Source: Clostridia bacterium
Lineage (GTDB): Bacteria > Bacillota > Clostridia > Oscillospirales > CAG-272
Length of the DNA stretch: 36,662 nt
Assembly: GCA_017456985.1 (NCBI GenBank)
Contig: JAFTIH010000034.1
Span: 1-36,662, forward strand
Direction: 5' to 3'
Of the stretch, positions 15,403 through 22,977 are shown piece after piece. The notes beneath the pieces are model-generated. The model worked only from the letters and a program-made list of their open reading frames with translations. It was not told the origin of the DNA and searched no databases. The translations under genes were made by a program, and so were the position numbers. How positions within the stretch are numbered: position 1 is the stretch's first letter; every line of letters starts with the position of its first letter.

Positions 15403-15413
15403 CGAGTGGGAAT
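15403..15413 (+). repeat. Island attachment repeat, right copy
   Basis: CGAGTGGGAAT, identical to the guaA terminal sequence at 12940-12950. It marks the right end; GC-rich sequence of the host type resumes after it. Confidence 0.75.
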
Positions 15414-15418
15414 GAGGC

Positions 15419-15513
15419 ATTTGCCACAGGCAAATACAATGAAATCCCCCCTCTCGGGTGAGATAAATCTGCTGCGCAGATGAAATCGCTGCGGCGATGG
15501 GTGGATTTCATTC
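15419..15513. repeat. Hairpin array B (TGAAATC word, inverted at the end)
   Basis: Hairpins ATTTGCC-aca-GGCAAAT (15419-15435), ATCTGC-tgc-GCAGAT (15467-15481) and ATCGC-tgcg-GCGAT (15485-15498). The word TGAAATC occurs at 15440 and 15482 and its complement GATTTCA near 15504, so AATGAAATCC and GGATTTCATT form terminal inverted repeats around part of the array. The 328-nt gap 15250-15577 holds this array, the right island end and a terminator. Confidence 0.6.
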
Positions 15514-15530
15514 AAAATTCATAACGCAAA

Positions 15531-15565
15531 ACCGCTCTGTCCTTTCGGGCAGAGCGGTTCTTTTT
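15531..15565. terminator. Bidirectional terminator
   Basis: ACCGCTCTGTCC and GGGCAGAGCGGT form a 12-bp stem (one G-U) around a TTTC loop, followed by TTCTTTTT on the plus side and TTTTGC on the minus side. It probably ends the creatininase-family gene. Confidence 0.85.
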
Positions 15566-15577
15566 CGGGTCAGGTTT

Positions 15578-16315
15578 TTACACGATCACCTTGCGGAGCC
15601 ATTCAAGCGTGCAAGCCACCATATGCTTGCCCGTCTCGACGCTTGCTTCCTTGGCACTCTCGGCAAACCACTCGGTGTTGCGCTCGCAGCGGGAGAGGTC
15701 CACCAGCTCGGGGTAAGTACCCATCAAAAGGCTGGTCTCCCACTTGCCTGCGTGGTCGAAGCCGCCGCACTTGATCTGTGCGTCCGCGCCGATCAGGGGA
15801 AGGACCTTGATGTAGGAGAAGGGATCGTCCTCGCTGCCCATATCCTCGTAATAGGTGGCGTAAGCGTCGCTGCCCCACCAGCCCTCGCCGAGCTTTTCCT
15901 CCATATATTCCATCGTGACCTTCTTTGCCGCCTTGTGGCAGGCGATGGTCATCGGCATCAATCCCGCGCCCTCCGTCTGGTGGTGCGCTACGAGGTAGAT
16001 ATTCTTATGACCTGCACGGATCATCGACTTTAAAATCCAATACAGATAATCGACGTAAGCGTCCTCCTGTACGTGGAAGTGGCTGGGCTTGGGCGCGCAG
16101 ACCGCGTAGGAAGCCACACCGTACCAGATGGGGGGGCAAACGACGATCTCCTTTTCCTTCTCAAGCTCGCGCAGACATCCCGTGATCACGAGCGTGTCCG
16201 TTCCGCAGGATGCGTGACGGGCGTGGTACTCCATCGTACCGATCGGGATGATGAAGGGGACCTTGCGATCGACTGCGTCTTGGATCTCATCATAAAGCAT
16301 TTCGAGCATTTGCAT
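15578..16315 (-). CDS. Creatininase family protein
   Basis: A 245-residue metallo-amidohydrolase of the creatininase/MftE family. GTMEYHARHASCGTDT (about 26-41) carries the Glu, His and Asp metal ligands in the place of the usual G-E-Q-H-G-P-H-L pattern. YLVAHHQTEGAG replaces the usual NGHGGN loop, and HAGKWETS holds the late metal-ligand Glu. The changed loop suggests a substrate other than creatinine. The ATG at 16315 has AAAGGAGA upstream and is chosen over the longer frame to 16366, which crosses the promoter. Single gene. Confidence 0.85.
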   Translation of the reverse strand: MQMLEMLYDEIQDAVDRKVPFIIPIGTMEYHARHASCGTDTLVITGCLRELEKEKEIVVCPPIWYGVASYAVCAPKPSHFHVQEDAYVDYLYWILKSMIRAGHKNIYLVAHHQTEGAGLMPMTIACHKAAKKVTMEYMEEKLGEGWWGSDAYATYYEDMGSEDDPFSYIKVLPLIGADAQIKCGGFDHAGKWETSLLMGTYPELVDLSRCERNTEWFAESAKEASVETGKHMVACTLEWLRKVIV

Positions 16316-16354
16316 AGCGTTGTTCTCCTTTATATGGCGTTTTTTGACACCCAT

Positions 16355-16383
16355 ATTATAAGACAAGGAAGAAAAAAAGTCAA
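16355..16383 (-). promoter_or_regulatory. Promoter of the creatininase-family gene
   Basis: Minus strand TTGACT, 17-nt spacer, TATAAT. Confidence 0.75.
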
Positions 16384-16435
16384 GGGCTCGCCCAAATTAA
16401 ATCCCGAGAAAATGCGCGAAGCGGGCACGCGCTCA

Positions 16436-16464
16436 TTGACTTTTCGCGCAAAATGTGCTACAAT
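16436..16464 (+). promoter_or_regulatory. Promoter of the DUF6198 gene
   Basis: TTGACT, 17-nt spacer, TACAAT. Confidence 0.7.
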
Positions 16465-16501
16465 AGGCGCAAGTTTGACAGACAAGGAGATCCCCCCCGC
16501 C

Positions 16502-17203
16502 GTGAGCGACGCAACGAAACAAAAAAAGATCTTTTCTACCGAGCTTGCCTACCTTTTTGCGCTCCTCGCGCTCGCCGTCGGTACCGCCTTGATGGAGGCG
16601 TCCGATTTCGGCGTTTCAATGGTGGTAGCACCCGCCTATCTTCTGCATTTGAAGCTTTCCGAGTTTTTCCCCTTTTTCTCCTTTGGGATGGCGGAATACT
16701 GCTTACAGGCGGTCCTCGTGCTGATCGTTGCCATCGTTGTGCGGCGCTTTAAGCTATCGTATCTCTTTTCCTTCGTCACCGCCGTTTTGTATGGGCTCGC
16801 GCTCGACGGCTGTATCGCCCTCGTCGGGTTCATTCCCGTAGATACCATCGCGATGCGCCTCGTGTTTTACCTACTGGGCATTCCGCTTTGCTCGCTGGGC
16901 GTGTCCCTCTTTTTCCACACCTACATCTCTCCCGAGGCGTACGAGCTCTTCGTCAAGGAGCTCTCCACCCATATGGGCGTCAACATTCATAAGTTCAAAA
17001 CGATTTACGATTGTGTTTGCTGTGCGTTAAGCATCCTGCTCTCCTTCGCCTTCTTTGGGCTGTGGCACTTCGAGGGCGTCAAGCTCGGCACCGTCGTCTG
17101 CGCGCTCATCAACGGCTTCGTCATCAGCACCTTCACGCGCATTCTTGAGCGCCGCTTCCGTTTTGAAGATAAGCTTCCTCTTCGTCCCCTCTTCGAGCGC
17201 TAA
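16502..17203 (+). CDS. DUF6198 / YczE-like membrane protein
   Basis: A 233-residue protein with about five hydrophobic segments (near 12-40, 55-75, 80-105, 110-130, 165-205). It resembles the YitT/YczE/DUF6198 group of uncharacterised Firmicute membrane proteins; DFGVSMVVAPAYLLHLK near residue 30 is a typical early loop. GTG at 16502 is chosen as start because the hydrophobic region begins a few residues later and AAGGAG lies upstream, though the spacing of 12 nt is long. It is followed after 91 nt by the flavoprotein gene on the same strand, with no terminator between, so the two may form an operon. Confidence 0.8.
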   Translation: MSDATKQKKIFSTELAYLFALLALAVGTALMEASDFGVSMVVAPAYLLHLKLSEFFPFFSFGMAEYCLQAVLVLIVAIVVRRFKLSYLFSFVTAVLYGLALDGCIALVGFIPVDTIAMRLVFYLLGIPLCSLGVSLFFHTYISPEAYELFVKELSTHMGVNIHKFKTIYDCVCCALSILLSFAFFGLWHFEGVKLGTVVCALINGFVISTFTRILERRFRFEDKLPLRPLFER

Positions 17204-17294
17204 ACTTTTATGCTCCGAGAAGGATCAGAAAAAGTACCGCTTGCCCCGTCCAAGGCGAGCGGCGAAAAAACAAAGCTGTTTATAGGAGATCAAA

Positions 17295-18377
17295 ATGGAG
17301 CAAAAAAAGTGCATCTACGATATCGCCGTTGTGGGCGCAGGACCTGCGGGTGCCGTGTTTGTCAAGGAGCTCGCCACAGCACGCCCCGATCTTGCCATCG
17401 TCTTGATCGACGGGCAGACGGAAACGTCCGCAAAGCCGTGCGGCGGACTTCTCGCCCCCGATGCGCAAAAGCTTCTCGCAAGGTTTGACTTGGTGCTTCC
17501 GAAAAGTGTTTTGGAGGACCCCCAGATCTTTGCGGTGGAAACCATCGATATCGAGCAAAAAATCGTTCGGTATTATCAACGCCATTACCTCAATATGGAC
17601 CGATACGCCTTTGACCGATGGCTCCTTTCCCTCGTCCCCTCTCACGTCACGGTACGTCGAGGCAGATGCAAAAGGCTCCAAAAGGAGGGCGCGCTTTACA
17701 ACGTCTTCGTCAAGTGCGAAGAGGAAGAAACGCAGCTTCGCGCAAAAGCGATCGTGGGCGCGGACGGCGGCGGCTCTCTTGTCAGACGCACCTTCTTCCA
17801 CCCGATGCGCGTGCAATACGTCGCGATACAAGAATGGTTTGAAAGCAAGGGGCAAAGGCTCCCCTACTATTCCTGCATCTTCGACGCAAAAACGAGCGAC
17901 AGCTGCTCGTGGACGATCCACAAGGGAAGCTACGTGATCTATGGCGGCGCGTTTCAAAAGCAAGGATGCCGCGAGGCGTTCGATGCGCAAAAGAAAAGGT
18001 TAGAAGCCTTCCTCGGAAACACCTTTGGCGAGACAGTCAAGACCGAGGCGTGTCTTGTGTCAAGCCCGCGCGTGATGAAGGACTTTTGCACAGGCAAAGA
18101 CGGCGTCTTTCTCCTCGGCGAGGCGGCAGGCTTTATCAGCGCCAGCTCCTTTGAAGGCCTCAGCAGCGCGATGTATAGCGGGAAAATGCTTGCCGATGCC
18201 TTCGCCCAAAGCACCGCTCTTTCGGACGTGCAAAAGCGCTACCGCGCCGCTACGCGCGCCTTGAAGCGCAAGCTTCGAAGAAAATCGATCAAGCGCATCC
18301 TCTTATGCACGCCCTTCATCCGCAAGGCGATTATGAAAAGCGGCATACAAAGCATTCGCCCCTACGCAAAAAAGTGA
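17295..18377 (+). CDS. FAD-dependent oxidoreductase, geranylgeranyl-reductase-like
   Basis: A 360-residue flavoprotein of the PHBH fold. The N-terminal AVVGAGPAGAVF (11-22) binds FAD; KPCGGLLAPDA (near 47) is the hallmark PxGG loop of geranylgeranyl reductase-like enzymes; GADGGGS and GEAAGFISASSFEGL (near 272) are the later FAD motifs. Such enzymes reduce isoprenoid double bonds or act in quinone-type chemistry, but many Clostridia have copies with no known substrate. The C-terminus is strongly basic, which could favour membrane contact. AGGAG precedes the ATG by 6 nt. It is the distal gene after the DUF6198 gene and ends before a terminator. Confidence 0.82.
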   Translation: MEQKKCIYDIAVVGAGPAGAVFVKELATARPDLAIVLIDGQTETSAKPCGGLLAPDAQKLLARFDLVLPKSVLEDPQIFAVETIDIEQKIVRYYQRHYLNMDRYAFDRWLLSLVPSHVTVRRGRCKRLQKEGALYNVFVKCEEEETQLRAKAIVGADGGGSLVRRTFFHPMRVQYVAIQEWFESKGQRLPYYSCIFDAKTSDSCSWTIHKGSYVIYGGAFQKQGCREAFDAQKKRLEAFLGNTFGETVKTEACLVSSPRVMKDFCTGKDGVFLLGEAAGFISASSFEGLSSAMYSGKMLADAFAQSTALSDVQKRYRAATRALKRKLRRKSIKRILLCTPFIRKAIMKSGIQSIRPYAKK

Positions 18378-18395
18378 CCGTGCCTTTCTGGCACA

Positions 18396-18445
18396 AAAAG
18401 GTGTGCACCACAGCCTTACGGCGTCTTGGTGTACGCCTTTTTTCT
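18396..18445 (+). terminator. Terminator of the flavoprotein gene
   Basis: AAGGTGTGCACCA and TGGTGTACGCCTT form a long stem with two wobble pairs, followed by TTTTTTTC. It lies 20 nt past the stop codon. Confidence 0.75.
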
Positions 18446-18448
18446 TCG

Positions 18449-18569
18449 TTATTTCGCTTAAAGGACAAATTTCGTCGTTTTTTCGGTTTTATCCGAAATA
18501 ACTTTTGTATTTATGCGAAATAAATAATGTTTTTTCCGAAATAAAGTATTGACTTTTTCAAAATTTCGC
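18449..18569 (+). promoter_or_regulatory. Phased CGAAATAA sites, probable operators
   Basis: CGAAATAA occurs at 18494, 18516 and 18538, start to start 22 and 22 bp, so on the same face of the helix. Inverted copies are TTATTTCG at 18449 and ATTTCGC at 18563, the latter inside the promoter spacer. The cluster sits directly upstream of the HTH-ATPase gene and suggests cooperative binding, perhaps by that protein itself. Confidence 0.65.
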
Positions 18570-18577
18570 ATTATAAT
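18549..18577 (+). promoter_or_regulatory. Promoter of the HTH-ATPase-DUF4325 gene
   Basis: TTGACT, 17-nt spacer, TATAAT. An operator-like ATTTCGC lies in the spacer. Confidence 0.8.
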
Positions 18578-18600
18578 AAAAAGCAAAGGAGGGTCTCGGT

Positions 18601-19617
18601 ATGAAATTTACAAAAGACAAAAAAGCCACCATCCTGCTTTATCTCTTAGATAAGATCGAAAAAAAAACACCTGCGCTTTCCAAATGCGTGGCAGATACCT
18701 TCGAGATCGGGCAAACAACGGTTCACGCCTACTTAAACGAGCTCATCGGCGAGGGTGTGATTGAAAAGAGTGGACGCGGACAGTACGCGTTGGTCACCCG
18801 ACAATACGAGCATTTGCTTCGCCGAAGCCACGGCGAGCTCGCATCTGACACCTACGCCTTTGACGAGTGCTTGAAGGAGCATATTGCCGATCTTCCCGAA
18901 AATGCATACAAGCTTTGGGAGCACGCATTCACCGAAATGGCAAACAACGTCATCGATCATTCCGAAGCGGAAAATATGCACGTTCTGGTGGTACGAAATT
19001 ATCTTTCCACCACCGTTCTCATTATGGACGACGGCGTCGGCATTTTTGACAAGATCAAAAACCATTTTTCACTCGGCAGTCTTGACGAAGCGATCTGCGA
19101 GCTCTTCAAAGGAAAGCTGACCACCGACGAAGCCAATCACTCGGGAGAGGGAATTTTCTTCTCCTCCAAAATGATGGACACCTTTTTGATCGTATCAGAC
19201 GGGAAAATATTCGCCACGTCAAAGTACAACACCGAGGAGATCTTTACGCTCACGCAATACCCCTCGGGTACCTGCGTTTTCATGTCGCTGTCCAATTTCA
19301 CGCACCGAACCGTACAAGAGGTCTATGAGGGCTATGCCACGGTGGATGACGGCTTCACAAAAACGCACATCCCTCTCAAAAACGTGTTTGACGCCGCGCC
19401 CGTTTCGCGTTCTCAAGCCAAGCGTGTATGCTACCGACTTGACAAATTCAAGGAGGTTACGCTTGATTTCGACGACATCAGCTGGATCGGGCAGGGCTTT
19501 GCGCATCAGCTTTTCGTCGTGTATGCAAGATCGCACCCCGAAACGAAGCTGATTCCCGTCAATATGAACGAAGCCGTCACGAATATGTACTATCACGTCA
19601 CGCGCACGGTTCTTTGA
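18601..19617 (+). CDS. HTH - GHKL ATPase - DUF4325 regulator
   Basis: A 338-residue three-part protein. Residues 5-65 look like a winged helix (IGQTTVHAYLNELIGEGVIEKSGRGQY). Residues 85-215 are a GHKL ATP-binding domain with the N-box EMANNVIDHSEA (112-123), the G1 box MDDGVGIF (142-149) and the G2 box HSGEGIFFSSK (180-190). Residues 285-335 match DUF4325, a STAS-like domain seen after such ATPases. It lacks a phospho-accepting His domain, so it is not a classical sensor kinase. The likely role is an ATP-regulated DNA-binding switch; the effector is unknown. It stands alone, with a strong GGAGGG site and operator-like repeats upstream that suggest autoregulation. Confidence 0.82.
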   Translation: MKFTKDKKATILLYLLDKIEKKTPALSKCVADTFEIGQTTVHAYLNELIGEGVIEKSGRGQYALVTRQYEHLLRRSHGELASDTYAFDECLKEHIADLPENAYKLWEHAFTEMANNVIDHSEAENMHVLVVRNYLSTTVLIMDDGVGIFDKIKNHFSLGSLDEAICELFKGKLTTDEANHSGEGIFFSSKMMDTFLIVSDGKIFATSKYNTEEIFTLTQYPSGTCVFMSLSNFTHRTVQEVYEGYATVDDGFTKTHIPLKNVFDAAPVSRSQAKRVCYRLDKFKEVTLDFDDISWIGQGFAHQLFVVYARSHPETKLIPVNMNEAVTNMYYHVTRTVL

Positions 19618-19628
19618 TTTTTCTTGCA

Positions 19629-19666
19629 AAACGGGCGACCTCCTTCAAGGTCGCCCGTTTGTTTTT
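19629..19666. terminator. Bidirectional terminator between the regulator and mscL
   Basis: AAACGGGCGACCT pairs with AGGTCGCCCGTTT (13 bp, 6-nt loop), with GTTTTT on the plus side and TTTTGC on the minus side. It serves the convergent genes ending at 19617 and 19671. Confidence 0.9.
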
Positions 19667-19670
19667 ATCA

Positions 19671-20273
19671 TTACTTTTCCTCAAGCACCTTGAGGATCTT
19701 TTTGAGCAGGTCCTCGGTGGTGGGGTTTGCCTCGCGCTCAAGACGCGCCTTTTCCTCGGCAGCTGCCTTCTCTGCGGCTTCCTTCTCTGCCTTTGCGGTG
19801 AAGTATGCGGCAACGGCAGCGGAATCCTTCATCTTGATGCCCTGCTTCTTCATTGCCTTGCGGTCTTCCTTGGAGATGGTGTCAGCCAGCTCCTCCTTGA
19901 ACTTCTTGTCCTGCTCCTTGACACCGTTGATGATCTTAACGATGCAGAACAGAACGAACGCGATGATAAAGAAGTTGATGACGGCGTTGATGAATGCGCC
20001 CCAGTCGATGTAGATGGAGTTTGCAAGATCCACCGTTTCGACGCCCGTTGCAGCATCAACCACAGTTGCCTTCTTCAAGAAGGTAAAGACCTCGGACAGC
20101 GAGTTTGCGCCGAACACCAAGGCAAGCAGCCAGTTGATGACGGGCTTCAGAATGAAGTTGCTGAGTCCGTTGACGATTGCCGTAAACGCGCCGCCGACGA
20201 TGACACCGACTGCCATATCCAGCACGTTTCCGCGCGTGATGAATTTTTTAAATTCTGCGAAAAATTTTTTCAT
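19671..20273 (-). CDS. mscL: Large-conductance mechanosensitive channel
   Basis: A 200-residue MscL, a homopentameric turgor-release channel of the inner membrane. FKKFITRGNVLDMAVGVIVGGAFTAIVN (8-35) is the conserved N-terminal helix and gate-forming TM1; AFINAVINFFIIAFVLFCIV is TM2. The periplasmic loop carries the usual variable insert. The protein is about 50-60 residues longer than typical MscL because of an Ala/Lys/Glu-rich C-terminal coiled coil ending in the conserved TTEDLLKKILKVLEEK bundle helix, which may stiffen the cytoplasmic filter. AAGGAG precedes the ATG. It has its own promoter. Confidence 0.95.
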   Translation of the reverse strand: MKKFFAEFKKFITRGNVLDMAVGVIVGGAFTAIVNGLSNFILKPVINWLLALVFGANSLSEVFTFLKKATVVDAATGVETVDLANSIYIDWGAFINAVINFFIIAFVLFCIVKIINGVKEQDKKFKEELADTISKEDRKAMKKQGIKMKDSAAVAAYFTAKAEKEAAEKAAAEEKARLEREANPTTEDLLKKILKVLEEK

Positions 20274-20303
20274 AGCCTTCTCCTTAAAAAGTTTTACGCC
20301 GTT

Positions 20304-20332
20304 AGTTTAACATATAATCAACACAAAATCAA
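20304..20332 (-). promoter_or_regulatory. Promoter of mscL
   Basis: Minus strand TTGATT, 17-nt spacer, TAAACT with an upstream TG. Confidence 0.6.
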
Positions 20333-20393
20333 GAGTTTTGTCAAAAAAAGGGGGATTTCCATTGAGAAAGGCGCGCAACCCTTGTCCAAAGCC

Positions 20394-20422
20394 TTGACCT
20401 TTTTGCTCTTCCGTGCTACAAT
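20394..20422 (+). promoter_or_regulatory. Promoter of the esterase-like gene
   Basis: TTGACC, 17-nt spacer, TACAAT, 30 nt before the start codon. Confidence 0.7.
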
Positions 20423-20452
20423 AAGGCAAACGAAAAATTCTCGGAGGCTACG

Positions 20453-21277
20453 ATGAGCAATTCCCTTTTCCCTCACGATTACCTTGCGGCAGAGAGCACC
20501 GTCCTTCCTCTGCGACAGGATATCTATTCCCGCGTGGACGGCTACGCCCTTCCTATGAATATTTACGCCCCCGCCGTCAAAAACGAAAACGCACGCTGTG
20601 CCGTCCTTTGCATTCACGGCGGCAGCTGGGTGAGCGCCCTCAAAAAAGACGCTCCGTGGCGCGAGGACTGGATGCGCCACAACGCAAAGCAGCTCGCGTC
20701 GCTCGGCTTTTACGCCTTCGAGATCACCTACCGCTCCATCGGCAGGGACGACGAGCCGCCCACGGGCGTCACGCTCACCGACGTCGTGTCGGACGTCTGC
20801 GCGGCGATGGCGTATATCAAAGCCGCCCTTATGCCCGAATTCGGCTTTGAGAAGATCGCCGTCATCGGGGACTCTGCGGGTGCGCATTTAGCGCTATGCC
20901 TGGCACTCGCCGAGGACGAGAGCCTGCACCCGCACGCCGTCGTTGCCTGCAACCCCGTTTCCGACTGCGTGACGAATGCACGTTGGCACGGCAGATTGCC
21001 GTCGGTGGAAGCGCAAAAAAGCGTTTCTCCGCGCCATATGGCAAAAAAGACGAAAACGAAAATTCTCCTTTTGCACGGCACCGCCGACGAGGTCATCCCC
21101 TACACCGACAGCGAGGCGCTTTTTGCCGCCTTGGAGGGAAAGGGCTGCGCCGTTGCCCTTCGCCCCGTCAAGGACGCCCGTCACGCCTTCATCCTTTACG
21201 GCTACAACCCCGACCTCGCCGTCGTTTCTCGGTGTATGGACGAGGCGATCGCGTTTATAAAAAACGCAATTATGTAA
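20453..21277 (+). CDS. Alpha/beta hydrolase (esterase/lipase type)
   Basis: A 274-residue hydrolase of the BD-FAE / hormone-sensitive-lipase-like group. The oxyanion hole lies in LCIHGGSWVS (about 54-63), the nucleophile in GDSAGAHLALCL (Ser about 144), the acid in HGTADEVIPY (Asp near 206) and the His in KDARHAFILYGY (near 244). No signal peptide is present, so it acts in the cytoplasm, perhaps de-esterifying sugars or xenobiotics. The GH43-family gene lies convergent downstream, which is consistent with carbohydrate de-acetylation, but the link is weak. GGAGG precedes the ATG. Confidence 0.88.
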   Translation: MSNSLFPHDYLAAESTVLPLRQDIYSRVDGYALPMNIYAPAVKNENARCAVLCIHGGSWVSALKKDAPWREDWMRHNAKQLASLGFYAFEITYRSIGRDDEPPTGVTLTDVVSDVCAAMAYIKAALMPEFGFEKIAVIGDSAGAHLALCLALAEDESLHPHAVVACNPVSDCVTNARWHGRLPSVEAQKSVSPRHMAKKTKTKILLLHGTADEVIPYTDSEALFAALEGKGCAVALRPVKDARHAFILYGYNPDLAVVSRCMDEAIAFIKNAIM

Positions 21278-21297
21278 ACCAGCGGTTAGTAAATAGC

Positions 21298-21326
21298 AAA
21301 AAGAGGAACGTGCGTTCCTCTTTTTT
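21298..21326 (+). terminator. Terminator of the esterase-like gene
   Basis: GAGGAAC-gtgc-GTTCCTC with flanking A5 and T6 runs. Confidence 0.9.
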
Positions 21327-21357
21327 GGGTTGCATCTGCGGTGGATGAAATGCGCGC

Positions 21358-22221
21358 TTACGCGCGCCCCTCTACCTCGATATGGTCGCCAAGATCCGTC
21401 ACGAGGCGGAAGGTGGGACGCTCGCTGCCCGGCGTGTTGGGCGTGTGGAAGGTCATATATTCTTTGCCGTCAAGTCCCTTAAAGATCATACAGTGTCCGC
21501 CGTCGTCGCGGAAGATGGGATCGATATGCTCAAACTCGGTGCCGAGCTCGCCACCCTTGAAGCGGACGGCAACCACGGCGTATTTACCGCCCACGAAGGT
21601 GGACCAGGTCATGATCAGCTCGCCCGTCTTCGTGCGATAGAAGAAGGGAGCGTCGGTCACACGGTGCACGTCGGGCTCGGTCTTGTCCGCATAGTAGGGC
21701 TCGGAGGCGCGGAAGAGGGTCACCGCCTCGCCCACGGGACGGGAGAGGTCCTCCGAGAGCTGCACGTAGCAAACGGTGCCGTCGATGATCTGGGTATGCT
21801 CGTGGCAGAACACGAGATAGGGCGTGCCGTCCTTCGCGACGTACAGCGTGCCGTCCAGGCACTCCCACTCGGCGGGCGTCAGCACGTCCGTATGGCGCAA
21901 AAAGGGTCCCTTCGGGTTATCGGCTTTGAGCGCAAAGGTGCCACGCATCTTGCAGTCCTCGCGCGTGAAGGTCGCAAACATATAATACGCATCTCCCACC
22001 TTGTGGACCTCGGGCGCCCAGTTGGCGGCGAAATTCAGACCCGCCGCAACGGTATCGCAGCAAGGAATGGGGTCGCTCCAGTTTTCAAGATCGGTAGAAA
22101 CGTACACGTCGAAGCCGCCCGTGCCGATGCCGAAATTTGCGGCGCGCGTGCCGTACATATAATAGACGCCGCCCTCACAAAGAACGAAGGGGTCGCGGAT
22201 GTTGATGTCCTGATTTTTCAT
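21358..22221 (-). CDS. Glycoside hydrolase family 43-like protein
   Basis: A 287-residue five-bladed beta-propeller glycosidase. DINIRDPFVL (about 4-13) carries the general-base Asp expected at the N-terminus; NWAPEVHKVGDAYYMF has the WAPEV signature; later a TEPDVHRVTDAPFF segment likely bears the acid Glu. The family acts on arabinans and xylans, usually as arabinofuranosidase or xylosidase. No signal peptide is seen, so it would process imported oligosaccharides. The ATG at 22221 has AAAGGA upstream; the longer frame to 22302 runs into the promoter. It is single-gene, with a consensus promoter. Confidence 0.87.
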   Translation of the reverse strand: MKNQDINIRDPFVLCEGGVYYMYGTRAANFGIGTGGFDVYVSTDLENWSDPIPCCDTVAAGLNFAANWAPEVHKVGDAYYMFATFTREDCKMRGTFALKADNPKGPFLRHTDVLTPAEWECLDGTLYVAKDGTPYLVFCHEHTQIIDGTVCYVQLSEDLSRPVGEAVTLFRASEPYYADKTEPDVHRVTDAPFFYRTKTGELIMTWSTFVGGKYAVVAVRFKGGELGTEFEHIDPIFRDDGGHCMIFKGLDGKEYMTFHTPNTPGSERPTFRLVTDLGDHIEVEGRA

Positions 22222-22273
22222 AAATGTGTCCTTTCCCTCTCGCGCCAAAGCGCGCTTTTTCTTTTTCTTTTTC

Positions 22274-22302
22274 ATTATATCAAAGCGCCCCTCATCTGTC
22301 AA
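22274..22302 (-). promoter_or_regulatory. Consensus promoter of the GH43-like gene
   Basis: Minus strand TTGACA, 17-nt spacer, TATAAT: a perfect match at both hexamers. Confidence 0.85.
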
Positions 22303-22312
22303 GAGCGGAGAC

Positions 22313-22341
22313 TTGACAAACGTCGCTTTTTTTGCTAATAT
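22313..22341 (+). promoter_or_regulatory. Promoter of the ygjV-like gene
   Basis: TTGACA, 17-nt spacer, TAATAT, back to back with the GH43 promoter. Confidence 0.75.
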
Positions 22342-22370
22342 AAAAACAGAACCCCCGAAAGGAGTCCTTT

Positions 22371-22907
22371 ATGACGGAAATTGAGATCGTCGCGCAAGCC
22401 CTCGGCATCGTCGGACTTGTCATCATCGTCTTATCCTACCAGTTTAAAAGCAACCGCAACTTTTTCCTCGCACAAGGCACGGGAAGCTTGTTCTTCTTTG
22501 CCAACTTCTTGCTCATCGGCGCCTACGGCGGTGCGCTCTTTAATCTCACCAACCTCTTTCGCGGACTGCTCCTTCTCAAAAATCCCACGCGCAAGTGGAA
22601 GCTCGTCCTCATCGAGCTTGCCTATACGGGATGCCTCGTGTTTTCCATCATCGTCTCTCCATCGCTCCCGCAGATCCTGCTCGTGCTGGCGCCCTACACC
22701 GCGCTCGTCACGATGAGCGTGCTGATGGTGCGCGCCAAGCCCGTTCCCATCCGCGTCTTCCAGATCGCTTGGATGTCCCCCTCGTGGATCATCCACAACA
22801 TCTTCAACTTCTCCTTAGGCGGGCTCATCTGCGAGTCGCTCAATATGGTATCCTCCGCCGTATTCCTCTTTCGTCTCAAAAAAGAAACGCACGCCAAAAA
22901 AGAATAA
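22371..22907 (+). CDS. YgjV family inner membrane protein
   Basis: A 178-residue protein with about six hydrophobic segments and little else, matching the bacterial inner-membrane YgjV family (PF10688). The N-terminal AQALGIVGLVIIVLSYQFKS and the SLFFFANFLLIGAYGGA block are characteristic. The function of the family is unknown. A good AAAGGAG site precedes the ATG. Single gene with a terminator-like hairpin after it. Confidence 0.82.
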   Translation: MTEIEIVAQALGIVGLVIIVLSYQFKSNRNFFLAQGTGSLFFFANFLLIGAYGGALFNLTNLFRGLLLLKNPTRKWKLVLIELAYTGCLVFSIIVSPSLPQILLVLAPYTALVTMSVLMVRAKPVPIRVFQIAWMSPSWIIHNIFNFSLGGLICESLNMVSSAVFLFRLKKETHAKKE

Positions 22908-22929
22908 ACAAACTCATATTACAAATAGA

Positions 22930-22974
22930 AGAGAGAACAAAACGGTTTAATCCGTAATGTCCTCTCTTTTTTTG
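22930..22974 (+). terminator. Terminator of the ygjV-like gene
   Basis: AGAGAG...ACGG pairs with CCGT...CTCTCT across TTTAAT, with mismatches in mid stem, then TTTTTTT. Confidence 0.65.
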
Positions 22975-22977
22975 ATA

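Larger units (their letters stand above)
12940..15413 (+). mobile_element. Small integrated island at the guaA 3' end, no integrase
   Basis: The island is defined by the 11-bp direct repeat at its ends, by a sharp drop in GC and change in codon use between 12953 and 15400, and by pairs of TGGCAACA sites just inside each end. Its contents are a hairpin, a tRNA-like element and two unknown genes with RNxxxH motifs. It has no recombinase, so it is either non-autonomous (mobilised in trans) or a decayed remnant that kept its cargo. It restores the guaA reading frame to its normal end. Confidence 0.75.

Noticed and set aside
17238-17263. Terminator between the DUF6198 and flavoprotein genes
   Set aside because: The CCGCTTGCC / GGCGAGCGG hairpin is followed by an A-rich run, not a T-run, so read-through is expected.
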